From Deltaproteobacteria bacterium (GTDB lineage Bacteria; Myxococcota_A; Polyangia; DRWM01; JAAZOP01): 64,000 bases of DNA. Made by a program: the position numbers and the translations under genes. Positions within the stretch are counted from its first letter, which is position 1, and every line of letters starts with the position of its first letter. The notes under the pieces were generated by a model. It saw only the letters and a program-made list of their open reading frames with translations. It ran no database searches and was not told where the DNA came from. This document shows, piece after piece, positions 29,151 to 37,390 of the stretch. The DNA is taken from positions 56,418 through 120,417 of the forward strand of contig JACRCZ010000149.1 in the NCBI GenBank assembly GCA_016218765.1. The letters run 5' to 3'.

Positions 29151-30545
29151 TCACGGACAAGCCGCAGCCCGAACCACCGAGCCCCCACCCTCCCGCGGCT
29201 CCGACCAGAGCATCCGCCACCCCCCACCCCAACGCACCACGCTCGCCCCACGCTCGTCCCGCACCGACCCCTCCCCGGCCCCCGTCCGCTCCGCCAGCAC
29301 GGGGCCGAACGGATCGAACGTCACCGGCGGCACGAACTCTCGAACCTCGACCAATGCCAGCCCGACGCTCCAGTCCGGCGACACCGCCCCCCCCCCGGGG
29401 TCGTCGCCCGCACGCACGACGCCCCGCGCGGCGAAAAAGACCCGCCACCGTCCGTCGCCGGCCTGCTCCGCAACGTCCGGATCGGCCAGCCGCTCCAGCT
29501 CCGTCCAGCGGCCCGCCACCGCGGCCCCCGCCGGTTGCAGCAAAGGCTCGTCCGCGACGCGCTCGAACCCTCCGGCGCCGCTCGGGGGACTCCGCGCCAA
29601 GCCGACGCCGGCGTCCACGCCCCCCGTGTAGAAGAGGAGAACCTCGCCCGGCCCGACGAACACGGCACCGGGCGATCCGACGCGTCCCTCCTCCCAGGCC
29701 AGGACCGGCGCCAGCTCGGGAAAACGGGAGAAGCGCCCGAACGTCCCCGACGCATCCCGCACCGCAAGGCCGATCCCCGCATCGTCGCCGCCGGCATAGA
29801 AGAGGAGAACGACGTCGCCCAGCTCAAGGAGATCCGGCGCGCCGACGCGACTCCCCTCCCACGGCTCCTCGGGCTCCAGAAGGACGTCGCCGGCCTCGAG
29901 CCGCCCGGGCGACGGCCAACGGAAACGCTGCACGACCGAGCGGCCGTCGCGGCGGACCTCGGCCAGGATCGACAGCTCGTCCGCGGAGCGGACCGCGTCG
30001 GGGTGCGCGACGTCGGCCGCGACCGTCTGGATCTCGCAACGCCTCCCGTCGGGGCAGTCGGAGTCGCCCGCGCACGGCACCGCCGTGCAGCGGCCGCTGC
30101 CGGCGCTGCACGTCTCGCCGTGCGCACAGTCGGCGTCGCTCCGGCAGTCGGCGACACAACCGCCCAGGCTGCACGAGGCGCCCGGGGGACAGCCGCCGGG
30201 ATCGGCCGGATCGCAACGGGGGGCGCAGCGCCCGAGCGCCACGATGCACGACGTGCCGTCGCCGCAGGCCGCGGACGTCTCGCAGCGCGGGACTCGGCAG
30301 AGGCCGCACAGGCACCGCTCCCCGGCCCCGCACTCGCCGTCCATCGCGCACGCGGCCGCCTCGCCCGCAACGCACAGGCCACCCGCAGCGCCACCGTCCG
30401 GACCCGACGGCACCGCCCGCGCCGCTCCCAGGCAGACCTCCACCTCCCCCGCCGGTCGCCACGGCCCCGCCGCCCCGCACGGTCGCTCCGGCAACACGTC
30501 GTCCCGCCCGACCATCCCGCAGCCCGCGAGAACCAGCAGCACCAC
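29151..30545 (-). CDS. Cys-rich lipoprotein with C-terminal beta-propeller-like repeats
   Basis: About 464 residues; the start is uncertain. A lipobox VLLVLAGC lies at 30542-30519. Only GTG codons at 30545 and 30542 are available close by and neither has a ribosome site, because the upstream DNA is taken by a tandem repeat. Residues ~40-150 hold repeated C-x-x-D-x-D-C...G-x-x-C modules (DADCAHGETCSAGSGRC, DSDCPDGRRC), common in myxobacterial surface proteins. The C-terminal half repeats a blade-like motif (LLFYAGGDDAGIGLA and LLFYTGGVDAGVGLA), as in five-bladed propeller families such as GH43/GH130-like. Last gene of the matrixin operon; function unknown. Confidence 0.72.
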   Translation of the reverse strand: MVLLVLAGCGMVGRDDVLPERPCGAAGPWRPAGEVEVCLGAARAVPSGPDGGAAGGLCVAGEAAACAMDGECGAGERCLCGLCRVPRCETSAACGDGTSCIVALGRCAPRCDPADPGGCPPGASCSLGGCVADCRSDADCAHGETCSAGSGRCTAVPCAGDSDCPDGRRCEIQTVAADVAHPDAVRSADELSILAEVRRDGRSVVQRFRWPSPGRLEAGDVLLEPEEPWEGSRVGAPDLLELGDVVLLFYAGGDDAGIGLAVRDASGTFGRFSRFPELAPVLAWEEGRVGSPGAVFVGPGEVLLFYTGGVDAGVGLARSPPSGAGGFERVADEPLLQPAGAAVAGRWTELERLADPDVAEQAGDGRWRVFFAARGVVRAGDDPGGGAVSPDWSVGLALVEVREFVPPVTFDPFGPVLAERTGAGEGSVRDERGASVVRWGGGWRMLWSEPREGGGSVVRAAACP

Positions 30546-30553
30546 GCCAACCG

Positions 30554-30625
30554 CCGACCGGCCCGCCCTGAGCCCGTCGAAGGGCCGGGCCCCGACCGGC
30601 CCGCCCTGAGCCCGTCGAAGGGCCG
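30554..30625. repeat. 38-bp-period tandem repeat with CCCTGAGCCCGTCGAAGGG palindrome
   Basis: Two near-identical copies start at 30554 and 30592. Each begins CCGACCGGCCCG and contains GCCCTGAGCCCGTCGAAGGG. The pair occupies the gap between the FadL-like gene and the lipoprotein gene and overlaps the latter's 5' end. A decayed version may sit near 40850. Confidence 0.85.
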
Positions 30626-30637
30626 TCCCCCGCGCCC

Positions 30638-31927
30638 TCACAGTTCCACCCCCGCCCAGAGCTGCCCGGCCCAGACCTGCCCACCCGCCCGCAGGTCCTC
30701 CCCCGCGAATTCGGGCACGTCCTTCTCCGCCCGCAACGGCACCAGGACGTGCGCCTGCAGCGCGAAATCGGCGAAGATCGCCGCGTCCTCGAGCTCCATC
30801 CTCCAGCCGGCGCCGAGCGAGACGAGATGGCGATCGGGATCGGCGACGTTGCCCAGTCCCGTCTGCGGCGGAACGGGGCTGGACTCGTACGAGTACCCGG
30901 CGCGGACCGCGACGGCCTGGCCCTCCGCCACCACGAGCTCGTACTCCAGCCCGGCGGACGGCACGAGCGTGTCCTCCCACGACGGATGGGGAAACAGGAG
31001 ATGGACGATCGGCGCGGGCGCGCCGAGCGCCACGGCGGTGTCGGTCTGCGCAAACGGTTGATCGAACCCGGACCAGCCGTTCCATGCGACATCGATGTCC
31101 ACGGTGAAGCCGGCCCAGCGGCCGGTGAGGCCGAAGGCGAGCGTCCGCGGGGTGTAGCTCGCCGTGCCGTGGACCCGCGTGCGGGCCGTCCCGGCCAGCG
31201 ATTCGTCGGCGAAGTCGGCGTGCGCCCGGACGTCCAGCTCGACGTCCATGGACAGCTCGCCGCGGTAGGTCAGGCCCAGGGAAAGCCACGGCGCCGGCCG
31301 GAAGAGCAGGCCGGCGACCGGCGCGGCGCGCAGCGGCATCGCCAGCTCCACGTCGGCCGTGCCCCACGTCACGCCGTCCGCGGCGCCGATCTCGATCGTG
31401 CCGCGCGCCGTCGCGTCGGCCAGGACGACGACCCCCGCACCGAGCGAGAAGCCGCCGCCGACGTCGGCGGAAAGGACGGCGGACGCCGACGTGCGGTGGA
31501 TCCAGTCCGACCAGCGCAGAAGCCGCGGCTCCGTGCCGCCCGGCAGCGCCGCCCGGGCGAAGAAGCGATCCGGCACGTGCAAGGCCAGACCCGCACCCAG
31601 CCTCAGTCCGAACACGTCGAACGGCACGGCCGCGCCGAACAAGACGCCGTGGGCCGCGTCAAGGCCCGCGTCACGGCCGTTCAGCGTCGCCACCGGCACC
31701 GCGAAGAGCCAGCCGAGCGCCACGCGGAGTCCGGAGCCGACCCCGGCCGCCGCCGGATTGCCGTGCGCCGCCTCCAACGCCTCGCCCTCGGCCAGCCCCG
31801 CCGTGCCCATCGCCGCCGCGCGCGGCCCGAACCCGAGCGCATCGAGCGGATCCGCGCCGGCCGCGGGAAGCGCGACGAACGACAGCAGCGCGGAAAGAGC
31901 GGGAAGAGCGAAAAGCCGGGGGCGCAT
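30638..31927 (-). CDS. FadL/TodX-like outer-membrane protein (second of tandem pair)
   Basis: 429 residues. Signal MRPRLFALPALSALLSFVALPAAGA, then the FadL-type opening (LDALGFGPRAAAMGTAGLA, HGNPAAAG) and barrel strands to the C terminus (WAGQLWAGVEL). FadL-type barrels bring hydrophobic compounds across the outer membrane. The start lies 1 bp after the stop of the preceding paralogue, so translation is coupled. Confidence 0.85.
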   Translation of the reverse strand: MRPRLFALPALSALLSFVALPAAGADPLDALGFGPRAAAMGTAGLAEGEALEAAHGNPAAAGVGSGLRVALGWLFAVPVATLNGRDAGLDAAHGVLFGAAVPFDVFGLRLGAGLALHVPDRFFARAALPGGTEPRLLRWSDWIHRTSASAVLSADVGGGFSLGAGVVVLADATARGTIEIGAADGVTWGTADVELAMPLRAAPVAGLLFRPAPWLSLGLTYRGELSMDVELDVRAHADFADESLAGTARTRVHGTASYTPRTLAFGLTGRWAGFTVDIDVAWNGWSGFDQPFAQTDTAVALGAPAPIVHLLFPHPSWEDTLVPSAGLEYELVVAEGQAVAVRAGYSYESSPVPPQTGLGNVADPDRHLVSLGAGWRMELEDAAIFADFALQAHVLVPLRAEKDVPEFAGEDLRAGGQVWAGQLWAGVEL

Positions 31928-31928
31928 C

Positions 31929-33182
31929 TCACCACTCCACGCCGAGCGTCAGGCCGGCGGAGAGCACGGCCCCCGTGGCGGTGACCCGTTCCGCGGGCTC
32001 GCCCGCCTCCGCGCCGGCCGCGACCGCCGACGCGGCGGCCAGGAGGTGCGCCGCCAGGTGCGCGTCGAGCGTGAGAACGCGCTGCCCCACGGGCAGGCGG
32101 AGGCCGAGGCCCGTGGAGAGCACGTGCTTGTCCCCGTCCAGCAGCGCGGCGCCGGGCGAGTCCTCGGGCAGGATGCGCGACTCGAAGCCGTAGCCCGCGC
32201 GCACCGCCAGCTCGGCCGGCCCCGCCGGCAGCCGCAGCTCGCCCCCCAGCCGCACCCCGAACGAATCCCGGAACGGCAGCTCCACCGCACCCGGATCGAA
32301 ACCCACGCCCTGCCAATCGACCGCGACGTCGGCCAGCGACGTGCGGAACGCCGACCAGTGCTCCCAGGACAGGTCGAGCGCCACGCGCCAGCGCTCGCCG
32401 CGCACCGCCGCGCCCGCGACCACGGTGTGCGGCCGGTAGAGGCCCGCCACCGACGCCTCCAGGCGCACCGCCGCTCCCCCGGCGGACACGCGGGCCACCG
32501 TCGCCGCCGGCGCCGAGAACTCGGCACGGTAGACCACCGCCAGGGAAAGCCAGGCCCGGACGTCCCACCGCACCCCGACGATGGGCGCGGCGACGCCGAA
32601 CATCTCCAGCTCCGTACGCCCCTCCTCGGCGCCCGTCGGCCCCTCGACAATCTCCACCGGGCCGCGAATCCCGGCGAAGAAGTCGACGGCCGCCCCGACC
32701 GAGACGCCGCCCGGAAAGCGCAGCGCCAGCGCCGGCAACACCAGCCAGCGCGCGACGCGGTTGTCGTAGTACGGCAAACCCGGCTCCGAGGGCGCGCCCG
32801 CCCGCAACGCCACGACGACGTCGGGCGGACCGTAGACGGCCAGACCGAGCGCGACCGCCTCGAGCCACGACCAGCCCAGCACCGCCGGCACCGCCAGGCC
32901 GAAGACCAGGCCGCCCGCGTGCTCCACCTCCAGCGGCATCCCGCCCGCCGTGACGCGCGCATCCGCGACCGCCAACCCCACGTGCACGCTGGAACGCGAC
33001 CCCGCCGCCAGGCCGGCAGGGTCGTAGTGGCAGGCCGAGAAATCCACCGCCTCGGCCGCCGCCGCGTCGCCCGCACCCGCCGCGGCGGAGCCCAGGCCGA
33101 AAACGTCCGCGACCGACGCGGAGGCCGGGAACGATGCGGCGAGAGCGAAGAGCGCGGCGATGAGCGTCCGAAGCGCCATCAT
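31929..33182 (-). CDS. FadL/TodX-like outer-membrane protein (first of tandem pair)
   Basis: 417 residues. Signal MMALRTLIAALFALAASFPASA, then FGLGSAAAGAGDAAAAEA and HYDPAGLAAGSRSS, the usual FadL N-terminal pattern, and barrel strands ending LSAGLTLGVEW. It shares fold and motif order with the next gene and appears to be its paralogue. The ATG overlaps the matrixin stop (ATGA), so the two are translationally coupled. The much longer open frame upstream is out of register with any signal peptide. Confidence 0.85.
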   Translation of the reverse strand: MMALRTLIAALFALAASFPASASVADVFGLGSAAAGAGDAAAAEAVDFSACHYDPAGLAAGSRSSVHVGLAVADARVTAGGMPLEVEHAGGLVFGLAVPAVLGWSWLEAVALGLAVYGPPDVVVALRAGAPSEPGLPYYDNRVARWLVLPALALRFPGGVSVGAAVDFFAGIRGPVEIVEGPTGAEEGRTELEMFGVAAPIVGVRWDVRAWLSLAVVYRAEFSAPAATVARVSAGGAAVRLEASVAGLYRPHTVVAGAAVRGERWRVALDLSWEHWSAFRTSLADVAVDWQGVGFDPGAVELPFRDSFGVRLGGELRLPAGPAELAVRAGYGFESRILPEDSPGAALLDGDKHVLSTGLGLRLPVGQRVLTLDAHLAAHLLAAASAVAAGAEAGEPAERVTATGAVLSAGLTLGVEW

Positions 33183-33961
33183 GAACGCCGGCGGCGGCGG
33201 GCGAGGACGGCCGCGGCGGCGAGCGCGAGCCACCCCGGACCGCCGCGACCCGCCCCGGCGGCACGGCAGCCGCAGTCGTCGGGTGTGGAACAGTCGAGGT
33301 TCACGCCGCCCGCGGGGCCGCGACAGATCCCAGGGTCGCTCGCGGACGGGTAGATCGTCACGAGACCGGCGGTGTCGTCGGCCTCCAGGCTGCGGAGGTC
33401 GCAGTCGCCGGGATAGCTGCGCGACCGCATCGTCGCCCCGGGAACGTCGGTGTGGTCGAGCCCCAGCATGTGCCCGGCCTCGTGCGTCACCGTGTTCTGG
33501 ACGTCGGCAAGCCCCGTCGCGCACGTCGTGCCGAACTGGAAGCCGACCCCGTTGAGCTCGATGTCCGCATCCAGGATCGCACCCCCGGCGACGTCGTAGG
33601 TGATCGTCGTCAGCCCGATGCCCGCCGGCGGATACTCGGCCGGCCACGAGTCCTCGCGCCACGAAATGCAGTTGGCGTTGGCACCCTCGCGCTGGTAGCC
33701 GGCCCGGCAGCACGTGGCCTGCGCCGTGGACTGGAAACGGAAGTACGAGCCCGGGACGACGTTCCACGCGTCCATGCCGGCCTGCACCGCGGCCCCGCAG
33801 TCCGCCGGCGCGACGTCCTCCGAACAGGCGTCGTGCAGCGTGACCTGCAGGCAATTGGAATCCTTGACGTGCAAGGGCTGCCGCGGCTCCTCCCGCGTGA
33901 ACGCCTGCTCCCAGGCGGCGGCAGGGGAGACGAGGAGAAGAAGGAAACCACAGATGAACAC
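33179..33961 (-). CDS. Matrixin-type secreted metalloprotease with MYXO-CTERM-like tail
   Basis: 260 residues from GTG 33961. The zinc motif HEAGHMLGLDH is at residues 160-170, the canonical matrixin form. A Met-turn-like segment (PGATMRSRSY) follows. The C terminus has CGCRAAG, a hydrophobic helix (WLALAAAAVLA) and an Arg run, which is the MYXO-CTERM sorting arrangement of Myxococcota. The N terminus MFICGFLLLLVSPAAA is a signal-peptide core encoded by a dispersed repeat (33944-33976). The start has no clear ribosome site, and in-frame starts further upstream in the same repeat cluster are possible. First gene of a four-gene operon with two FadL-like porins and a Cys-rich lipoprotein. Confidence 0.85.
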   Translation of the reverse strand: MFICGFLLLLVSPAAAWEQAFTREEPRQPLHVKDSNCLQVTLHDACSEDVAPADCGAAVQAGMDAWNVVPGSYFRFQSTAQATCCRAGYQREGANANCISWREDSWPAEYPPAGIGLTTITYDVAGGAILDADIELNGVGFQFGTTCATGLADVQNTVTHEAGHMLGLDHTDVPGATMRSRSYPGDCDLRSLEADDTAGLVTIYPSASDPGICRGPAGGVNLDCSTPDDCGCRAAGAGRGGPGWLALAAAAVLARRRRRS

Positions 33962-34100
33962 AGATGAACACAGATAGGGAGAGGAGCAGGAGCGGTGCCG
34001 GTTCCGGGGTGAAACCGCCGGCGAGCCCCGATGCAACACGACTGGCCGTCCGCGCGAAAGGCGGAGCCATCTGTGTTTATCTGTGTTCATCTGTGGTTTC
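33944..34100. repeat. Inverted pair of decamer repeats (ACAGATGAAC family)
   Basis: The left copy at 33944-33976 reads GAAACCACAGATGAACACAG and on; the right copy at 34069-34100 is its inverse and ends CATCTGTGGTTTC. They flank about 92 bp containing GGCCGTCCGCGCGAAAGGCG, a sequence that recurs near 38980. The pair could form a long stem. The left copy encodes the start of the matrixin. Confidence 0.9.
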
Positions 34101-34139
34101 AATTTCCGGGCCGACCGGGCCTCGCGGCGTCCAGGAAGC

Positions 34140-36275
34140 CTACGGCGTGCCGCCGGTCTGCTCGACGATGTGGAACTCGACGCGGCGGTTCTTCGTCCGG
34201 CCGGCAGAGGTGACGTTCGGCGCGATCGGGACGGTCTCGCCGTAGCCGCGAGCCTCCAGGCGACGCGGATCGATGCCGGCGTCCACGAGGTACTGCACCA
34301 CCGACTCGGCACGGGCCTGCGAAAGCTGCTGGTTGTGGTCCTCCGCGCCCTGGCTGTCCGTGTGCCCCTGCACCTCGACCCGCCGGATCTCCGGATGCCG
34401 CAGCATCGTGTCCGCGACCTCGTCCAGGATGATGAACGAATCGCCCTTGATCACCGCCGAGTCCGTCTCGAAGTGGATCTGCCGGCGGATCTTGATCTCC
34501 TCGGCGTCGACCGTGACCGCCGCGCGACGCGGCTTCTTGGCCAACGTCATCTCGACCTCGATCCGCGCCCGCGGCGAAACCTCGATCTGCTTCTGCCGCA
34601 GGAAATACTCCTCGTGCTCCGCCGCCACCGTGTACGGCCCGGCCGGCACCTCGAACGTGAACCCGCCGTCCGAACCGGTCGTCGCCGGACCCGGGATCTG
34701 GCCCTCGACACGCCCCGCCGGCGTGATCGTCACCGTCACCCCCGCAATGCCGTTGCCCTCGGCGTCCAGGATGCGACCCACGATCGTCCCGATCTTCGGC
34801 GTCGGTCGCAGCGAACACGTCACCTCGCTGTCCGGACCCGCCACCGTCACGTTGCAGCGACCCTCGAAATACTCGTCGGCCGAAACGCCCAGCGTGTACT
34901 GCCCGGGCTCCAGCGGCGCGGAACGGAACCGGCCCTGCCCGTCCGCAACCATGCCCGTCAGCTCGCGCCCGACGTAGGTGATCATCGCGCGCGGAACCGC
35001 GGTCTCCGTCCCCTCCTCCACCACACGCCCCGCAATCGTCGCCGGAGGCGGCGGGGGCGGCGGAGGCGGCGGGGGCGGCGGAGGCGGCGGACACGGCGTC
35101 GGCACCTCGTAGTCCGAGAGGTCGAAGGCGTACGCCAACCCGAACATCATCTTCCACAACGGCGTCGGAGCGACCTCGCGGGCGAACGTGTCGACGCCCG
35201 TCAGGCCGATGTCGACCGCCGCGTCCAGCGACAGGCCACGGACGTACGGACGCCCGCGCACCCCGATGGTCAATGTCTGCGGGAAGGCGCTGATGCCCGT
35301 GATGTCCAGGCAGCTGTCGTCCCCCGCATAGCGCGTCTGCAGGCAGTTGAAATCGATGCCCGAGCGGTTGATCGGGACGCCCAGGTTCCATTCGATCCCC
35401 AGCCGCACCCACTCCTCGATCGCCGGATGCGACGCCTCGATCCCCACCGCGAAGTTGAAGCTGTCCAGACGGTTCACGTTCATCGAGAACCGCTCGACCC
35501 GCGAGATGTACGGGTCGTCCCCGGCCGCCGCCCGCGAAGCCTCGACGTCGTCCACCAGGTTGCGGGAGTGATCGAAGAAGTACGAGAAGTTGAGGTGAAG
35601 CTGGATCGGCACGTCGGCGTTGATGCGCTGGAAATCGAAGGAGTGCACCATCCGCAGATCAACGCTCGTCGCCTCGCCGTCCACCGCGACGTCCCCGACC
35701 TGGTTGAGGAAGAGAACGCTCAGCTCGCCGCCCAGCGCATACCACGGCACCACCGGGTAGTAGCCCTTGGCGCCCAGGCGGATGTCGCCCAGCGTCTGGA
35801 ACAGCGTCGGTCGCTCCTTGTCGTTGGAGTTGGCGTAGCTCGCGATGTCGAGGAACGCCTCCAGGTACTCCAGCGGCGCCCACCAGAACGCGACGTCGCC
35901 GTGGATGAAGTTGTCCGTGTCGTTGAGCACGAGCCAATTCGACTCGGTGAGGAAACCCACGTGCATGCCCACGCCGAACGCACCCTCGGGCGGCGACAAG
36001 GCGCTGGAAAGGTGCCACATGCCCGTCGAGCCGCGCAGCGAGGGCGCGCTGAAGGCCAGCGCCTCGCCCGCGTACTCGTCCGTGTCGCCCGGCTCCTCGT
36101 CCGCAACGTCCGGCTCCGCCTCGTCCAGCACCGGCGGCTCCGCCTCGTCCGGCGGCGCGCCGAACACGGCGTCGTCCAGCGGCGGCGGCTCGTCCTGCGC
36201 GGCCGCGACGGCGGGAATCAGCAACGCGAAGCCCGCGGCGATCCATCGGGATGAATTCGGGGCGTGATTGGCCAT
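34140..36275 (-). CDS. OmpA-family protein with beta barrel, polyproline hinge and CarboxypepD_reg-like domains
   Basis: 711 residues. Signal MANHAPNSSRWIAAGFALLIPAVAAA; an acidic linker; an outer-membrane barrel up to about residue 400; a run of about 15 prolines; two carboxypeptidase-regulatory-like beta sandwiches (TIAGRVVEEGTETAVPRAMI, GTIVGRILDAEGNGIAGVTV); and a C-terminal OmpA domain (RRVEVQGHTDSQGAEDHNQQ, LSQARAESVV, GYGETVPIAPN) that binds peptidoglycan. It joins the outer membrane to the wall. AAGGAG precedes the ATG, and a promoter is predicted upstream. Three additions to a single barrel protein are unusual. Confidence 0.92.
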   Translation of the reverse strand: MANHAPNSSRWIAAGFALLIPAVAAAQDEPPPLDDAVFGAPPDEAEPPVLDEAEPDVADEEPGDTDEYAGEALAFSAPSLRGSTGMWHLSSALSPPEGAFGVGMHVGFLTESNWLVLNDTDNFIHGDVAFWWAPLEYLEAFLDIASYANSNDKERPTLFQTLGDIRLGAKGYYPVVPWYALGGELSVLFLNQVGDVAVDGEATSVDLRMVHSFDFQRINADVPIQLHLNFSYFFDHSRNLVDDVEASRAAAGDDPYISRVERFSMNVNRLDSFNFAVGIEASHPAIEEWVRLGIEWNLGVPINRSGIDFNCLQTRYAGDDSCLDITGISAFPQTLTIGVRGRPYVRGLSLDAAVDIGLTGVDTFAREVAPTPLWKMMFGLAYAFDLSDYEVPTPCPPPPPPPPPPPPPPPPATIAGRVVEEGTETAVPRAMITYVGRELTGMVADGQGRFRSAPLEPGQYTLGVSADEYFEGRCNVTVAGPDSEVTCSLRPTPKIGTIVGRILDAEGNGIAGVTVTITPAGRVEGQIPGPATTGSDGGFTFEVPAGPYTVAAEHEEYFLRQKQIEVSPRARIEVEMTLAKKPRRAAVTVDAEEIKIRRQIHFETDSAVIKGDSFIILDEVADTMLRHPEIRRVEVQGHTDSQGAEDHNQQLSQARAESVVQYLVDAGIDPRRLEARGYGETVPIAPNVTSAGRTKNRRVEFHIVEQTGGTP

Positions 36276-36316
36276 TTCTTCCGCTCCTTCCTCCGGGCGG
36301 CTCGAATGTTCGCGCT

Positions 36317-36344
36317 AGTATGGCATACGAACCCCTCGTGTCAA
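36317..36344 (-). promoter_or_regulatory. Sigma-70-like promoter for the OmpA-like gene
   Basis: Minus strand: TTGACA at 36344-36339, 16-bp spacer, CATACT at 36322-36317. It predicts a ~35-nt leader before the ATG at 36275. Confidence 0.5.
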
Positions 36345-36426
36345 TTCCGCGTGAAGGCCGCGTGAAGGCCGGATTCATCCCCCAACCGGGAGCGACGCGC
36401 CCCGCTGCGGACCGGAAGGGGAATTC

Positions 36427-36463
36427 CGCGCAGGGACGCAGAGGGGCAGAGCCGCAGACGAGC
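36427..36463. repeat. Short periodic CGCAGAG-type repeat
   Basis: A run of related ~8-9-bp units (GGACGCAGAGGGGCAGAGCC and the next CGCAGACG) in the gap between the CNA-B-like gene and the OmpA-like promoter. It resembles a dispersed repeat type (CGCAGAGACGCAGAGG) that I recall from other genomes; this was not checked. Confidence 0.5.
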
Positions 36464-36483
36464 GAAGGCCGCAAGGAGAGGAA

Positions 36484-37344
36484 CTACGGGACGGAGAGGT
36501 TCACGGTGAGCGCCGCACCCGCGTAGTTGACGCTCGAGGTGGTCGAAGCGCCCGAGAGCGCCCGGAACGTGAGCGTCAAGGCACCGGACGGCAGATCGTA
36601 GAGCGTGTACTGCCCGCCGGAGGTCGTGGCGCGCGCAATCGCACGGCCGCCCTGCGAGACCGTCACCGTGCCGTCCAGGATCCGCCCGCGGGAATCCGTC
36701 GTCCGACCCTGCAGCGCGAGCGTCGTACCGGTCGAGCGATCGGGCGGCACGGCACCCGTGCCGGCCACCACCACGATCGGCGCCGCCTGGACCTCGACCC
36801 GCCCCGCATCCGCCGCGACCACCACCGCCGCATCCGAAGACGACGTCGTGCCCCCGGTGCCGGAAGTTGAAACCCCGGCGTCGGCCGAGGAGCCGGCGTC
36901 GGCGCGACCGTCGCCGGACCCCGCCGCGTCGGCCCCCGCGTCGGAGCCGGATGGAAGCGTCACCGGCACCGCGACCGCCCCGCCCTCGTGCTCGAACGAC
37001 ACCGCCGCCGTCTCCTCCGCCGTGAGCACAACCGTCGGCGAAACGCCGTCGTCGACGCGCACGGTGCGCGGCGCCGACGTGCGCCCGGAGAGCGTGCGCA
37101 GCGTCACCGTGTACGTCCCCGGCGGCAGGTCGGAAATCGTGCACGCACCACCGGAGGTGACGCACGAGCCGCCGGCTCCGCCCGCACCCGCCGCGCGACA
37201 GGTGCCGTCGATGCGACGACCCGCCGGATCGGTCGCGCGACAGCGGATCGAACCGTTGGTCGCCGCGACCGGGGACGCGACCAGCAGCACCAGCGCCAGC
37301 GCCGCCAGCCTGGAACGAAGAAAGGAAACGGGACGAATCGTCAT
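36484..37344 (-). CDS. Secreted protein with two CNA-B/CarboxypepD_reg-like repeats
   Basis: 286 residues. Signal MTIRPVSFLRSRLAALALVLLVASPVAAT, then GSIRCRATDPAGRRIDGTCR. Two similar beta-sandwich repeats share the pattern G...DLPxGxxTxTxRxLSGxxx (DLPPGTYTVTLRTLSGRTS and DLPSGALTLTFRALSGAST). Between them lies a Ser/Thr/Ala/Gly-rich linker. Probably a periplasmic or surface adhesive protein. ATG 37344 is chosen for the signal peptide. It lies between the FadL-like gene and the OmpA gene, all on the minus strand. Confidence 0.75.
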   Translation of the reverse strand: MTIRPVSFLRSRLAALALVLLVASPVAATNGSIRCRATDPAGRRIDGTCRAAGAGGAGGSCVTSGGACTISDLPPGTYTVTLRTLSGRTSAPRTVRVDDGVSPTVVLTAEETAAVSFEHEGGAVAVPVTLPSGSDAGADAAGSGDGRADAGSSADAGVSTSGTGGTTSSSDAAVVVAADAGRVEVQAAPIVVVAGTGAVPPDRSTGTTLALQGRTTDSRGRILDGTVTVSQGGRAIARATTSGGQYTLYDLPSGALTLTFRALSGASTTSSVNYAGAALTVNLSVP

Positions 37345-37390
37345 GCTCGGCCCCCTGTTCCGGACGATACGTACGCCCGCCGCACCGCTT

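Noticed and set aside
29151..31367. Extension of the Cys-rich lipoprotein gene far upstream through the FadL-like gene
   Set aside because: The upstream part is another frame of the FadL-like gene; the lipobox marks the true N terminus near 30.5 kb.
32000..34070. N-terminal extension of the first FadL-like gene into the 34 kb repeats (SVFICVHLWF)
   Set aside because: The ATG at 33182 gives a normal signal peptide and overlaps the matrixin stop; the extension is a different frame of the matrixin gene plus repeat translation.
33944..34100. Inverted repeat pair as an insertion sequence
   Set aside because: Only ~157 bp with no open frame for a transposase and no visible target duplication; kept as a repeat element.
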